From: Cupriavidus basilensis
GTDB taxonomy: Bacteria > Pseudomonadota > Gammaproteobacteria > Burkholderiales > Burkholderiaceae
Assembly (NCBI RefSeq): GCF_000832305.1
Contig: NZ_CP010536.1
Location: forward strand, 2,914,001-2,978,000
Direction: 5' to 3'
DNA length: 64,000 bases
Part shown: positions 33,728 to 41,836 of the stretch, one piece after another
Layout: each line of letters starts with the position of its first letter
Position numbering within the stretch: the stretch's first letter is position 1
Position numbers and translations under genes: made by a program
Notes under the pieces: model-generated
What the model was told of the DNA's origin: nothing
The model's database searches: none
The model's input: the letters and a program-made list of their open reading frames with translations, nothing else

Positions 33728-34726
33728 TCAGCGCTTCTCCGTCAGGAACTTGCCCTGCGGGCCGCCCGCGTTCTTCTGCCTGCGCGTATTGCCATCCAGC
33801 CCGCCTTCCACCGCCCACTCGGCGAACATGGTCGGGCCCGGCTCGAAATCGCGCGGCTCCCAATCGGCATCCAGCTGGTCTTCATCGGCGTAGTACTCGA
33901 TCAAGCCGCCGGCCGGATTCTTGAAGTACCAGAAATACGCTGACGAAATCGGATGCCGGCCCGGGCCGAGCTGCGTATCCCAGCCGCTGCGCGACACATG
34001 CAGGCCGCCGCCGAACACCTCGTGGATGTCGCGCACGGTGAAGGCTACATGGTTCAGCCCGCTCTTGGCCTGCGGCAACTGCAGCAGGAACAGGTCGTGG
34101 TGGCCGCCGTCCGGCGCGCAGCGCAGGAAGGCGCCACGGCCCGGATAATGGTCCGACGGCACGAAGCCCAGCTTCCCGGTGTAGAAACGCTCGGTGGCGA
34201 CCACGTCCTTGACGAAGAAGACCACGTGCCCTACCTCGATCGGCGTGGCGCGTTCGTAGATCGGGCTGCGCTGGTTCATGCGCGGCTTGTCGTTCCACGT
34301 GTTCATCGCGGCGCACTCCACCTCGACCTCGCGCTTGCGGGTCAGCTGGAAGCGCACGGCCAGGCCGTTCGGATCCGTGCAGCCAACGCGTTCGCCTTGC
34401 TCGCCCTGCACGCCCTGCACGCCGTGCTCGCCCGTGCTGACAAAGCCCGGCTCGGCGCGGATGGCATCCGCGATCCGGTCCAGCGCAGCTTGCGTGTCCA
34501 CGCCCCACACCACCTCGCGCAACGTCGGGCCGTCTTCCATTGCCGCCGGCAGTGCCGGGTCGTCGGTGCTGCGCACCAGCACGCGGCAGCCGTTCAGCGT
34601 CTCGAAATCCAGCCCGGCGGCATCCTCGCGCACCAGCGTGAGGCCCCAGTCGGCGAAGAAGCGCCGGCAGGCGTCCAGGTCGTCGGCACCGTAGACGATT
34701 TCGTCGATGCCCAGAATCGTGTTCAT
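33728..34726 (-). CDS. Two-domain VOC / extradiol-type ring-cleavage dioxygenase
   Basis: 332 residues: two vicinal-oxygen-chelate modules (about 1-135 and 160-290). The C-terminal module keeps the metal triad of type I extradiol dioxygenases: His167 (EVGHVVFF), His226 (LNHVAFTV) and Glu277 (GGLIEYYADE). The N-terminal module has no such triad. ATG at 34726 follows AGGAGAGGG. A Gly/Gln-rich insert (about 99-112, HGVQGVQGEQGE) between the last strands of module 1 is unusual. With the Rieske oxygenase and SDR upstream, cleavage of a catechol-like intermediate is the natural role. A glyoxalase/epimerase role is not excluded. Confidence 0.85.
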   Translation of the reverse strand: MNTILGIDEIVYGADDLDACRRFFADWGLTLVREDAAGLDFETLNGCRVLVRSTDDPALPAAMEDGPTLREVVWGVDTQAALDRIADAIRAEPGFVSTGEHGVQGVQGEQGERVGCTDPNGLAVRFQLTRKREVEVECAAMNTWNDKPRMNQRSPIYERATPIEVGHVVFFVKDVVATERFYTGKLGFVPSDHYPGRGAFLRCAPDGGHHDLFLLQLPQAKSGLNHVAFTVRDIHEVFGGGLHVSRSGWDTQLGPGRHPISSAYFWYFKNPAGGLIEYYADEDQLDADWEPRDFEPGPTMFAEWAVEGGLDGNTRRQKNAGGPQGKFLTEKR

Positions 34727-34777
34727 TACCCTCTCCTGCTGTGTCGCTTTTGCACCGTCCAATGTCGTCTCGCTCAC

Positions 34778-36250
34778 TTAGTTGGCCCACGGCAGCGGTT
34801 GTTCATGCATGCCCCAGTACACGCTCTTTTGCTCCATGTACTGCAGGATCCCCAGTCGCCCCTTCTCGCGCCCCAGCCCGCTGTCGCGCCAGCCGCCGAA
34901 CGGCGTCGAGATCGAGAACTGCTTGTACGTATTGATCCACACATTGCCGGCCTGCACCGCACGCGCAAAGCGCCACGCGCGCTTGTAGTCGCGCGTCCAT
35001 ACGCCCGCCGCCAGCGCGTACACGCTGTCGTTGGCCTGTGCGATCAGATCGTCCTCGTCGTCGAAGGCCATCGCCACCAGCACCGGCCCGAAGATTTCCT
35101 CCTGGCATACGCGGGCGCTGTTATCCAGCCCCTCGATGATGGTCGGCGTGTAGAAGTAGCCGTTCTCGCAGCCCGCCACCGCAGGGCGGATGCCACCCGT
35201 GCGCAGCTGGCCGCCTTCGGATACGCCAAGCGCCACATACGATTCGATCGAGTCGCGGTGGCGGTCGCTGATCAGCGGTCCCATCTGGGTGCGCTCGTCG
35301 GCCGGATCGCCCACGCGCAGGCGCGCCGCGCCCTCGGCCAGGCGGTCCATGAAAGGCTCATACAAGGAACGTGCCACGAACAGGCGCGAACCCGCGATGC
35401 ACGATTCGCCCGAGGAACTGAAGATGCCGTAGAGCACGCCGTTGACCGCGTGGTCCAGATCCGCGTCGTCGAACACCATGGTGGGCGACTTGCCGCCCAG
35501 CTCCAGCGATACCGGCATCATCTTGTCGGCAGCGATGTGGGCGATATGGCGTCCCGTGGTGGTGCCACCGGTGAAGGACACGCGGCGCACCAGCGGGTGC
35601 TTGGTAATGGCGTCACCGATCACCGAGCCCTTGCCCGGCAGCACGCTGATGAGGCCCTTGGGCACGCCGGCTTCCTCGCAGATGGCGGCGAGTTCCAGCG
35701 CCATCAGCGGCGTGATCTCGGCGGGCTTGATCACCACCGCGTTGCCGGCGGCCAGCGCGGGCGCCAGCTTCTGCGCCTCGCTGGCGATGGGCGAATTCCA
35801 CGGCGTGATCGCCGCCACCACGCCCATGGCTTCATGCACGCTCATGGTGAGGAAATCACCACGCGCGGGCGTGAGGGCCTCCTCCAGGGTTTCGCAGGCC
35901 GCCGCGAAGAACTGGAACGTGCCGGCGGCGCTGGCCACCAGCGCGCGCGTCTCGCTGATGGGCTTGCCATTGTCCAGGCGCTGGCGCTGAGCCAGCGGCT
36001 CGGCGCGCGCGCGGATGAGGTCGGCCACGCGATGCAGCACCGCGGCACGCTCGTGCGGCTTGCGTTGCGCCCAGCCGCTGGTGAGGAACGCGCGATGCGC
36101 GCCCTGCACGGCCTCTTCCACGTCGTCCAGGCTGGCCGCGTTCAACTCCGCGACGACCTCGCCGGTGGCCGGGTAGCGCGTGGCGTAGCGCTCGCCGCCG
36201 CCCAGGCGCCACTGGCCTGCGATACAGATGGGGAGAATCTCTTGCTTCAT
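34778..36250 (-). CDS. NAD(P)-dependent aldehyde dehydrogenase
   Basis: 490 residues. ITPWNSPIASEAQKLAPALAAGNAVVIKPAE binds the cofactor, SLELGGKSPTMVFDDADLD holds the general-base Glu, and SSGESCIAGSRLFV the catalytic Cys (about 285). It is close to betaine-aldehyde and hydroxymuconic-semialdehyde dehydrogenases. It follows the aspartate dehydrogenase and ThDP decarboxylase genes, so it probably oxidises the aldehyde formed by that decarboxylase, or a ring-cleavage semialdehyde. Confidence 0.93.
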   Translation of the reverse strand: MKQEILPICIAGQWRLGGGERYATRYPATGEVVAELNAASLDDVEEAVQGAHRAFLTSGWAQRKPHERAAVLHRVADLIRARAEPLAQRQRLDNGKPISETRALVASAAGTFQFFAAACETLEEALTPARGDFLTMSVHEAMGVVAAITPWNSPIASEAQKLAPALAAGNAVVIKPAEITPLMALELAAICEEAGVPKGLISVLPGKGSVIGDAITKHPLVRRVSFTGGTTTGRHIAHIAADKMMPVSLELGGKSPTMVFDDADLDHAVNGVLYGIFSSSGESCIAGSRLFVARSLYEPFMDRLAEGAARLRVGDPADERTQMGPLISDRHRDSIESYVALGVSEGGQLRTGGIRPAVAGCENGYFYTPTIIEGLDNSARVCQEEIFGPVLVAMAFDDEDDLIAQANDSVYALAAGVWTRDYKRAWRFARAVQAGNVWINTYKQFSISTPFGGWRDSGLGREKGRLGILQYMEQKSVYWGMHEQPLPWAN

Positions 36251-36271
36251 GATGATTGCCTTGCTGCCTGC

Positions 36272-37078
36272 TTAAATCGACATGGCGTGGGCACGGTTGC
36301 CCAGCGCACGCACCACGCTGAACACCGTCAGCGCCGAAGTCTTGGGGTTCGCCGCCAGCGGCTTGCCGCGCATGGTCAGCTCGAAACCACCGAAGGCACC
36401 GCGCGCTTCCACGTGGTGCACGTTTTCATCCACGCCCGGATCCGCCAGCAGCTTGACCTGCGTGTGGTCCAGCCCGAGGCCGGCCACCGACAACGTAGCC
36501 GCCACATTGGCGTTCTTCGGATAGAGCCGCGCGGCTTCGCGGGCGGTGCCCTCGAAGATCACCGTGGATTCGGTCAGCGCGTCGAGGTCGAACAGTGCCT
36601 CGGCCGGCGTGTCCTTCCACGCGCCGGGCGGCTTGCGCCCGGTGTAGACCACCGAGTCCAGCCCGCCCACGCGCGCTGCCGCCAGTGCGTCGATGGCACC
36701 GATGGCACCGGAGAGTAGCTGCACCTGCGTGCCGCCGCGCCGTGCCGCGGCTTCCAGCCGCTCGGCCAGGCCCGGCTCGGAGAGCGCGCCCACCGACACC
36801 ACCATGCAGGCGATGCCACGCTCCAGCGCCGGCACGATGTGCTCCTCCAGCGCATGGTGGCCGGCGCACTCCACCAGCAGGTCAGGCCGTCCATCGGCCT
36901 GGCTCAGGCAGGTGGCAACCCGTGCGTGCGGCGCCAGCGCGGAGACATCATGGCGGGCCTGGTCCATCTGGGCCTCGGGCACCACCACCACGTCGAACAC
37001 CACGTCTGGATCGCTCTTGAGCAGCTCGAGCACACCGCGCCCGATCGCTCCGCATCCCACCATCGACACGTGCAGCAT
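36272..37078 (-). CDS. L-aspartate dehydrogenase (NadX type)
   Basis: 268 residues. Rossmann motif VGCGAIGRGVLELL (7-20), conserved ECAGHHALEEH (70-80), LYPKNANVAATLSVAGLG (185-202) and the HHVEARGAFGGFE region (221-233) with the catalytic His of the family. NadX-type enzymes interconvert aspartate and oxaloacetate through iminosuccinate with NAD(P)H; activity has been shown for the Ralstonia eutropha and Pseudomonas aeruginosa members. Its operon has no NAD-biosynthesis genes, so a catabolic role, or another amino acid as substrate, is likely. Confidence 0.88.
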   Translation of the reverse strand: MLHVSMVGCGAIGRGVLELLKSDPDVVFDVVVVPEAQMDQARHDVSALAPHARVATCLSQADGRPDLLVECAGHHALEEHIVPALERGIACMVVSVGALSEPGLAERLEAAARRGGTQVQLLSGAIGAIDALAAARVGGLDSVVYTGRKPPGAWKDTPAEALFDLDALTESTVIFEGTAREAARLYPKNANVAATLSVAGLGLDHTQVKLLADPGVDENVHHVEARGAFGGFELTMRGKPLAANPKTSALTVFSVVRALGNRAHAMSI

Positions 37079-37090
37079 GTTGCGTCTCCC

Positions 37091-38812
37091 TCAGGCGGTC
37101 ACAGTGCTGCGTTCGGCCGCGCGTGCGGTCTTCTCAGCGTCGGCGTCAGCTTCCTTGTTGACCGGCGGGCCTGCGAACGCGGTCTTGAAAGTGCCGATGG
37201 ACAGCATGTCGATCTCCAGCAGGAACGGGCCGGATTCGATGGTGGCTTCTTCCAGTGCGGCGCCCACGTCGGCCAGGTTGCTGACGCGGCGATGGCGCAG
37301 GGCCAGCGATTGCGACAGTTGCGCATAGTCCGGCGTGTGGAGGTCCACGTAGTGGCGCCGTCCGCCGTATTGCGCGTCCTGGATGTTCTTGATCACGCCA
37401 TAGCCCTTGTCATTCATCAGCACGAAGACCACGTCGGCGCGCTCCTGCACGGCGGTAGCCAGTTCACCCAGGTTCAGGATGAAGCCGCCATCGCCGGCCA
37501 GGCAGAATGTCTTCTTGCCGGAAGCCGTCACTGCCGCGCCCACGGCGGCGCCGATGCCCATCGCCAGGCCCTGTCCGATGCCACCGCCCAGCGCATGCAC
37601 GCCGGCACGCGAGTCGAAAATGCGCAGTTGGCGATTGCCCCAGGTGCTATTGGAGACGGTCACGTCGCGCACCCAGTTGAAATTGCGGCCGACCGCGCCT
37701 TGCAGCGCTTCCACCAGCGCCGAGTATGGGCCCAGGCCATCGATCAGGCCACTCATGGCGACTTCGTGCGCGCCGCGCAGGTCGGCGGCAAAGTTCGGGT
37801 CCACCTTGAGCTTGCCCTCCAGGCGGTCGGCCAGGCCATCGAGTGCCAGCGCTGCATCGCCGCTGGCGAAGTAGTCGCTCTGGTAGCAGCGGCCTTCGGC
37901 GGACGCATCGGCATCCACGCGGAACAGCGGGCGCGGCAGCTTCAGTTCGTACTTCAGCGTTTCATTGCCGCGCAGGCGCGAGCCCACCACCAGCATGGCG
38001 TCGCAGGTTTGATAGAACTGTTCCACCGGCTTGTGCAGGTTGAACGCACCCAGCGAGCGAGGATCGTCTTCGGCCACGATGCCGCGGCCTTGCGTGCTGG
38101 TGACCACGCCAAAGCCCAGCGCCATCAGGCGCTTGACCTGCGCGCCGGCGTGACGTGCGCCGCCACCCAGCCACAGCAGCGGGCGCTTTGCCTTGGACAG
38201 GCGCTCGGCCAGTTCGTCCAGCGCGTGGGCAGAAGGAACATGGGTGGGCACCGCCAGCGGGCGCAGGTCGGTTGGCATCGGGATCAGCGCGGCCTGGATA
38301 TCGATGGGGATTTCCACGCTGACAGGGCCGGTCGGCGCGGTCAGCGCGGTTTGCACGGCGAGCTTGATGGTGCTCAGCGCGGTATCGGCGCTGCGGATGC
38401 GGAACGCGGCCTTGGAGATGGCCTTCAGCATGGTCAGCTGGTCCGGCGCCTCGTGGATGTAGGCCAGGCTCTGGTCCAGGTACGGCGTTTCGATCTGTCC
38501 GGTCAGGTGCAGTAGCGGCGTGCCGGCGGTCAGTGCTTCGACCATGGCGCCGGCGGCGTTGCCCGCGGCGGTGCCGGTGCTGGTCAGGCACACGCCCAGG
38601 CCACCGGTGGTGCGGGCGCAGGCATCGGCCATATTGGTGCCGCCGGCTTCGCCGCGCGCTGGCACGAAGCGGATCTTGCCGCGCTCGCCCATCGCGTCGA
38701 GGATGGGCATGTTGTGGATCGAGATCACGCCAAACGCAGCCTTGACGCCGCATTGTTCGAGGAAGGCGGCGATGGCGTAGCCCACCGTGACTTGTTGCTG
38801 TTCGTTACGCAT
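37091..38812 (-). CDS. Thiamine-diphosphate-dependent 2-oxoacid decarboxylase
   Basis: 573 residues with three ThDP-enzyme domains. The activating Glu is at 55 (VPARGEAGGTNMADACAR) and the ThDP/Mg motif starts at GDG 440-442 (CLAGDGGFILNLGELATA), with Asn 467 completing it (VLMNDKGYGV). Residue 34 region SIHNMP replaces the His pairs of pyruvate decarboxylases. It is nearest in style to benzoylformate decarboxylase/acetolactate-synthase-like enzymes. It overlaps the degenerate SDR gene by 8 bases. Substrate unknown; carboligation is an alternative activity. Confidence 0.88.
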   Translation of the reverse strand: MRNEQQQVTVGYAIAAFLEQCGVKAAFGVISIHNMPILDAMGERGKIRFVPARGEAGGTNMADACARTTGGLGVCLTSTGTAAGNAAGAMVEALTAGTPLLHLTGQIETPYLDQSLAYIHEAPDQLTMLKAISKAAFRIRSADTALSTIKLAVQTALTAPTGPVSVEIPIDIQAALIPMPTDLRPLAVPTHVPSAHALDELAERLSKAKRPLLWLGGGARHAGAQVKRLMALGFGVVTSTQGRGIVAEDDPRSLGAFNLHKPVEQFYQTCDAMLVVGSRLRGNETLKYELKLPRPLFRVDADASAEGRCYQSDYFASGDAALALDGLADRLEGKLKVDPNFAADLRGAHEVAMSGLIDGLGPYSALVEALQGAVGRNFNWVRDVTVSNSTWGNRQLRIFDSRAGVHALGGGIGQGLAMGIGAAVGAAVTASGKKTFCLAGDGGFILNLGELATAVQERADVVFVLMNDKGYGVIKNIQDAQYGGRRHYVDLHTPDYAQLSQSLALRHRRVSNLADVGAALEEATIESGPFLLEIDMLSIGTFKTAFAGPPVNKEADADAEKTARAAERSTVTA

Positions 38813-39608
38813 GACGGGAAAGTCCTCCGGAAATATCGATGTGGCTGCCCGTGGTGTACGAAGACAACGGCGAGGCAAGGAACAGGATCGCGCGTGCGGC
38901 TTCCTGCGGCAGGCCAAGACGGCCAAGTTGAATATGCTTTTGCTGCGCCAGGCGCGCGGTCCACGCGGCCCAGTCGAGGTCGCGCTCGGCATCCGGGCGC
39001 GCTTCGAAACGTCGGCGCCACTGGCCCGACTCGACCAGGCCGAGCAGGATGCCGTTGACGCGGATGCCCTTGGGGGCGAATTCGGTCGCCAGCGAGCGCA
39101 CCAGGTTATGCACGCCGGCACGCGCCGCGGACGTCGCCACCATATGCGGCTCGGGTTGCACGGCCAGCAGCGAGTTCACGCAGACGATGGCACCGCTGTC
39201 CGAGCGCTCCAGTTGCGCAAGGAACGCACGCGTGGCATGGATCACCGAGAAGAACTTGAGCCGCAGCTCTTCGAGCCAGGCTGCGTCCTCGGTGCTCGAG
39301 AACGTGGAGACGCGCCCCTGCCCTGCGTTATTGACCAGCATGTCGGCGGGGCCGAGCGCGGCCTCGCTGGCGGCGGCAAAAGCGGCTACCTGTGCGGGGT
39401 CCAGCACGTCACAGGCAGCGGCGTACAGGCGGGCATCGGGGAAGCGTGCGCACAGATGGCTTTGCGCTTCGCGCAGCCGCGCTTCGTCGCGGCCACACAG
39501 CGCCACGGCAGCGCGCGATTCCAGCAGTAGTTCGACGGTGGCCAGGCCAATGCCCGAGGATCCACCCGTGACGACGGCAACCTTGCCGTCGAGTTCAATC
39601 ATGGACAT
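38805..39608 (-). CDS. SDR-fold protein lacking the catalytic Tyr and Lys
   Basis: 267 residues with an intact cofactor site (VTGGSSGIG, about 11-19; NNAG) but, at the place of Y-x3-K, the sequence HMVATSAARAGVHNLVRSL: aligned to a normal AYSASKAG, Tyr becomes Thr and Lys becomes Arg. The Ser (VNSLLAV) remains. It may be a non-classical SDR or a pseudoenzyme. ATG at 39608 has GGGAG eight bases upstream. It overlaps the ThDP decarboxylase and starts 5 bases after the IclR stop. Confidence 0.85.
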   Translation of the reverse strand: MSMIELDGKVAVVTGGSSGIGLATVELLLESRAAVALCGRDEARLREAQSHLCARFPDARLYAAACDVLDPAQVAAFAAASEAALGPADMLVNNAGQGRVSTFSSTEDAAWLEELRLKFFSVIHATRAFLAQLERSDSGAIVCVNSLLAVQPEPHMVATSAARAGVHNLVRSLATEFAPKGIRVNGILLGLVESGQWRRRFEARPDAERDLDWAAWTARLAQQKHIQLGRLGLPQEAARAILFLASPLSSYTTGSHIDISGGLSRHA

Positions 39609-39613
39609 CGTTC

Positions 39614-40444
39614 TCACTCCCGATACAGGTTGACCACCTTGCCGTGCTCGCGCGGGCGGTAGTCCAGCAGGCGAGACAGCTCGCCCGCGGTGTCTCTGAC
39701 TTTCTCTTCCATCATGTCCAGTTGCTCCGGATCGATGCGCGAGGCCGGGATGGTCACGCCCAGCGCCGCCACCACCTTGCAGGTACGATCCCGCACCGGT
39801 GCCGCGATGGTCGAGATGCTGGCCTCGAAGAACGCTTCTTGCAGCACCACGCCGCGCTCACGGTCGCGCTGCACCATCTCGAACAGTTCTTCGACCGTAC
39901 GCGGCGTGCTGGGCGTGAACACTTCCAGTTGCGGCTCCGGATAGAGCTGGCGCAACTCGGCCAGCGTCAGGTCTTCGAGCAGCACGCGTCCGAGCACGGT
40001 GGCGTGCGCCGGCAGGCGGGTCCCCACGGTGACCGAGCTGCTGAACGGCGTGGGCGCCACCGACTTGGCCACATAGACAATCGAGCGGCCGTCGCGCACG
40101 ACCAGGTTGCACGGGTAGCGAATGTCATCACGCAGGCGATCCAGCAGCGGGCGCCCCAGCTCGGTGAGCTCCAGCGACGCCAGGTACTCGAAGCCCAGGC
40201 GCAGCACCGCCATGCCGAGGCGGTAGTCGCGGCCGCCGTCGGTGCGCTCGACAAAGCCCATCATCTCCAGCGTGGCCAGCAGCCGGAACACCGTGGAGCG
40301 GGGCACCTTGAGCCGGCGCGCCAGGTCGGCCGCCGACAAGGTGCGGTCGCGGCGGCTGAATTCAGCCAGCAGGCGCAGGCCGCGCTCCAGTCCGGGCACG
40401 ATGTACTTGTCCTGGGTGTCTTCCGACAGGCGTTCTTGAGTCAT
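39614..40444 (-). CDS. IclR-family transcriptional regulator 2
   Basis: 276 residues, paralogue of the IclR protein at 23579-24400, with identical DNA-recognition segment VPRSTVFRLL and effector-domain stretches such as RSIVYVAKSVAPTPF and GTRLPAHATVLGRVLLEDLTLAEL. ATG at 40444 (MTQERLSEDTQDKYIVPGL). Lying in the middle of the twelve-gene Rieske operon, it is probably autoregulated with it. Confidence 0.93.
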   Translation of the reverse strand: MTQERLSEDTQDKYIVPGLERGLRLLAEFSRRDRTLSAADLARRLKVPRSTVFRLLATLEMMGFVERTDGGRDYRLGMAVLRLGFEYLASLELTELGRPLLDRLRDDIRYPCNLVVRDGRSIVYVAKSVAPTPFSSSVTVGTRLPAHATVLGRVLLEDLTLAELRQLYPEPQLEVFTPSTPRTVEELFEMVQRDRERGVVLQEAFFEASISTIAAPVRDRTCKVVAALGVTIPASRIDPEQLDMMEEKVRDTAGELSRLLDYRPREHGKVVNLYRE

Positions 40445-40512
40445 GAGAGGTTCGTGTTTCACTGGATCCGGCGCACGGCCGCGGTTGCATTGGCGCGCCG
40501 GCTTCCCGCTTT

Positions 40513-41049
40513 TCAGCGCTTGACCTTGGTGAGCGGATGCTCGGGCGGGTACGTCGGCGTGATCGGCTTCTTGGCGCCGAGCATCACGCACATCAGCGCG
40601 TCTTCCTCGCCGATGTTGATCTCCTCGCGGTACACGCCGGGGGGCACCGAGACCAGGTCGCGGTCGGTCAGGATGGTTTCGAAACGCTCGCCGTCCTTTT
40701 CCAGGATCAGCTTGATCTTGCCGCGCATGACGAAGAAGACTTCTTCCACGTCCGTGTGCAGGTGCGACGGGCCTTCGTGGCCGGCCGGGATGATCATGGT
40801 CGAGAACGTGAAGTTCTCGGACGGCACGGTATTGGTGTCGGTGGCCACGCCGGTGCCGCCGGTGCCGAGGTAACGCATCTGCGCACGGCGGTACTTGGGA
40901 TCGTAGTCGGCCTGGAACTTCAGCGCGTCCCAGTCGTAGCGGCGGGTGGAGAAGCGCGCGACGCGGCTCTCCATCCACTGGTCGAAGGAAGCGCCGGACG
41001 GCTGCTCCCAGGAACGCTTGATGTTGTCTTGTTGGGAAAGATCGCTCAT
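40513..41049 (-). CDS. Cupin-domain protein of the Rieske operon
   Basis: 178 residues with one cupin barrel: motif 1 PAGHEGPSHLHTDVEEVFFVMRGKIKLIL (about 87-115; His-x-His and Glu metal ligands present) and a motif 2 region lacking a clear second His (VPPGVYREEINIGEEDALMCVML). It may be a ring-cleavage or decarboxylating metalloenzyme, or a small-molecule binder. Starts 69 bases upstream of the IclR gene. Confidence 0.85.
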   Translation of the reverse strand: MSDLSQQDNIKRSWEQPSGASFDQWMESRVARFSTRRYDWDALKFQADYDPKYRRAQMRYLGTGGTGVATDTNTVPSENFTFSTMIIPAGHEGPSHLHTDVEEVFFVMRGKIKLILEKDGERFETILTDRDLVSVPPGVYREEINIGEEDALMCVMLGAKKPITPTYPPEHPLTKVKR

Positions 41050-41065
41050 TTGGATTCCTTCTAGC

Positions 41066-41836
41066 TCAGTGCATGACGAAGCCGCCGTTGACGGCCAGCG
41101 TCTGGCCCGTCACGAAGCGGGACAGGTCGGAGAGGGCGAACAGCACGGCCCCGGATACATCCTCGGGTAGCTGCTCGCGGGAGATCGCGCGTTGCTCGCG
41201 ATAGAGGTCGCGCCTCTTCTGGGGCACGTATTCGGTTGCCTCTACCAGGGTCAGCCCCGGTGCGACGGCGTTGACGGTGATCTGGTCGTCGCCCAGCTCG
41301 CGCGCCAGCGAGCGGGTCATGCCGATGATGGCGCTCTTGCTGGCCACGTATGCCAGCAGGTTGGGCGCGCCCCACAGCGGCGTGTCAGACGCCAGGTTGA
41401 TGATGGCGCCACGGCCCGAGGCGCGCAGCGCCGGCAGGCAGGCGGTGGTCATCAGCCAGGTGCCGCGCACGTTGATATTCATCACGCGGTCCCAGGTGGC
41501 GATGTCGATGGCGCTGGCGTCGCGGCCGCCGGAGTCTGTCACCGCGGCGTTGTTGACCAGGCCGTCCAGGCCGCCGAGCCCGGCCGCCGCAGCGGTGGCG
41601 CACGCGCTCACCGATTCGGGGTTGCCCAGGTCGAGCACGAACGGCAGCACCTTCAGTCCGCGGGCCTGCAGCGCAGCGGTTTCCTCAACCAGACGGTCCG
41701 CGAGGATGTCGGCCATGGCGACCGCGCCGCCGGCTTCGGCAATCGCGGTGGCAAAAGCCAGGCCAAGCCCACGCGCGGCGCCGGTCACCAGCACGCGCCG
41801 GCCAGCCAGCAGGTTATGGCGATCGATCTCAGGCAT
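41066..41836 (-). CDS. Short-chain dehydrogenase, probable dihydrodiol dehydrogenase
   Basis: 256 residues, classical SDR: VTGAARGLGLAFA, NNAAV, Ser in NLASDTPLW and Y-x3-K in LAYVASKSAI. ATG at 41836 (MPEIDRHNLLAG) overlaps the Rieske oxygenase stop by 8 bases, so the two are translationally coupled. That coupling suggests it rearomatises the cis-dihydrodiol made by the oxygenase. Confidence 0.86.
   Translation of the reverse strand: MPEIDRHNLLAGRRVLVTGAARGLGLAFATAIAEAGGAVAMADILADRLVEETAALQARGLKVLPFVLDLGNPESVSACATAAAAGLGGLDGLVNNAAVTDSGGRDASAIDIATWDRVMNINVRGTWLMTTACLPALRASGRGAIINLASDTPLWGAPNLLAYVASKSAIIGMTRSLARELGDDQITVNAVAPGLTLVEATEYVPQKRRDLYREQRAISREQLPEDVSGAVLFALSDLSRFVTGQTLAVNGGFVMH

Noticed and set aside
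33596..33943. Frames encoding (ACV)n or (RCL)n peptides over the 9-bp array
   Set aside because: They only translate the tandem repeat and have no ribosome-binding site or continuing domain.
40456..40462. GTTTCAC half-site just upstream of the IclR 2 start
   Set aside because: The other half of the palindrome is missing (continues TGGATCCG), so chance is the simpler explanation.
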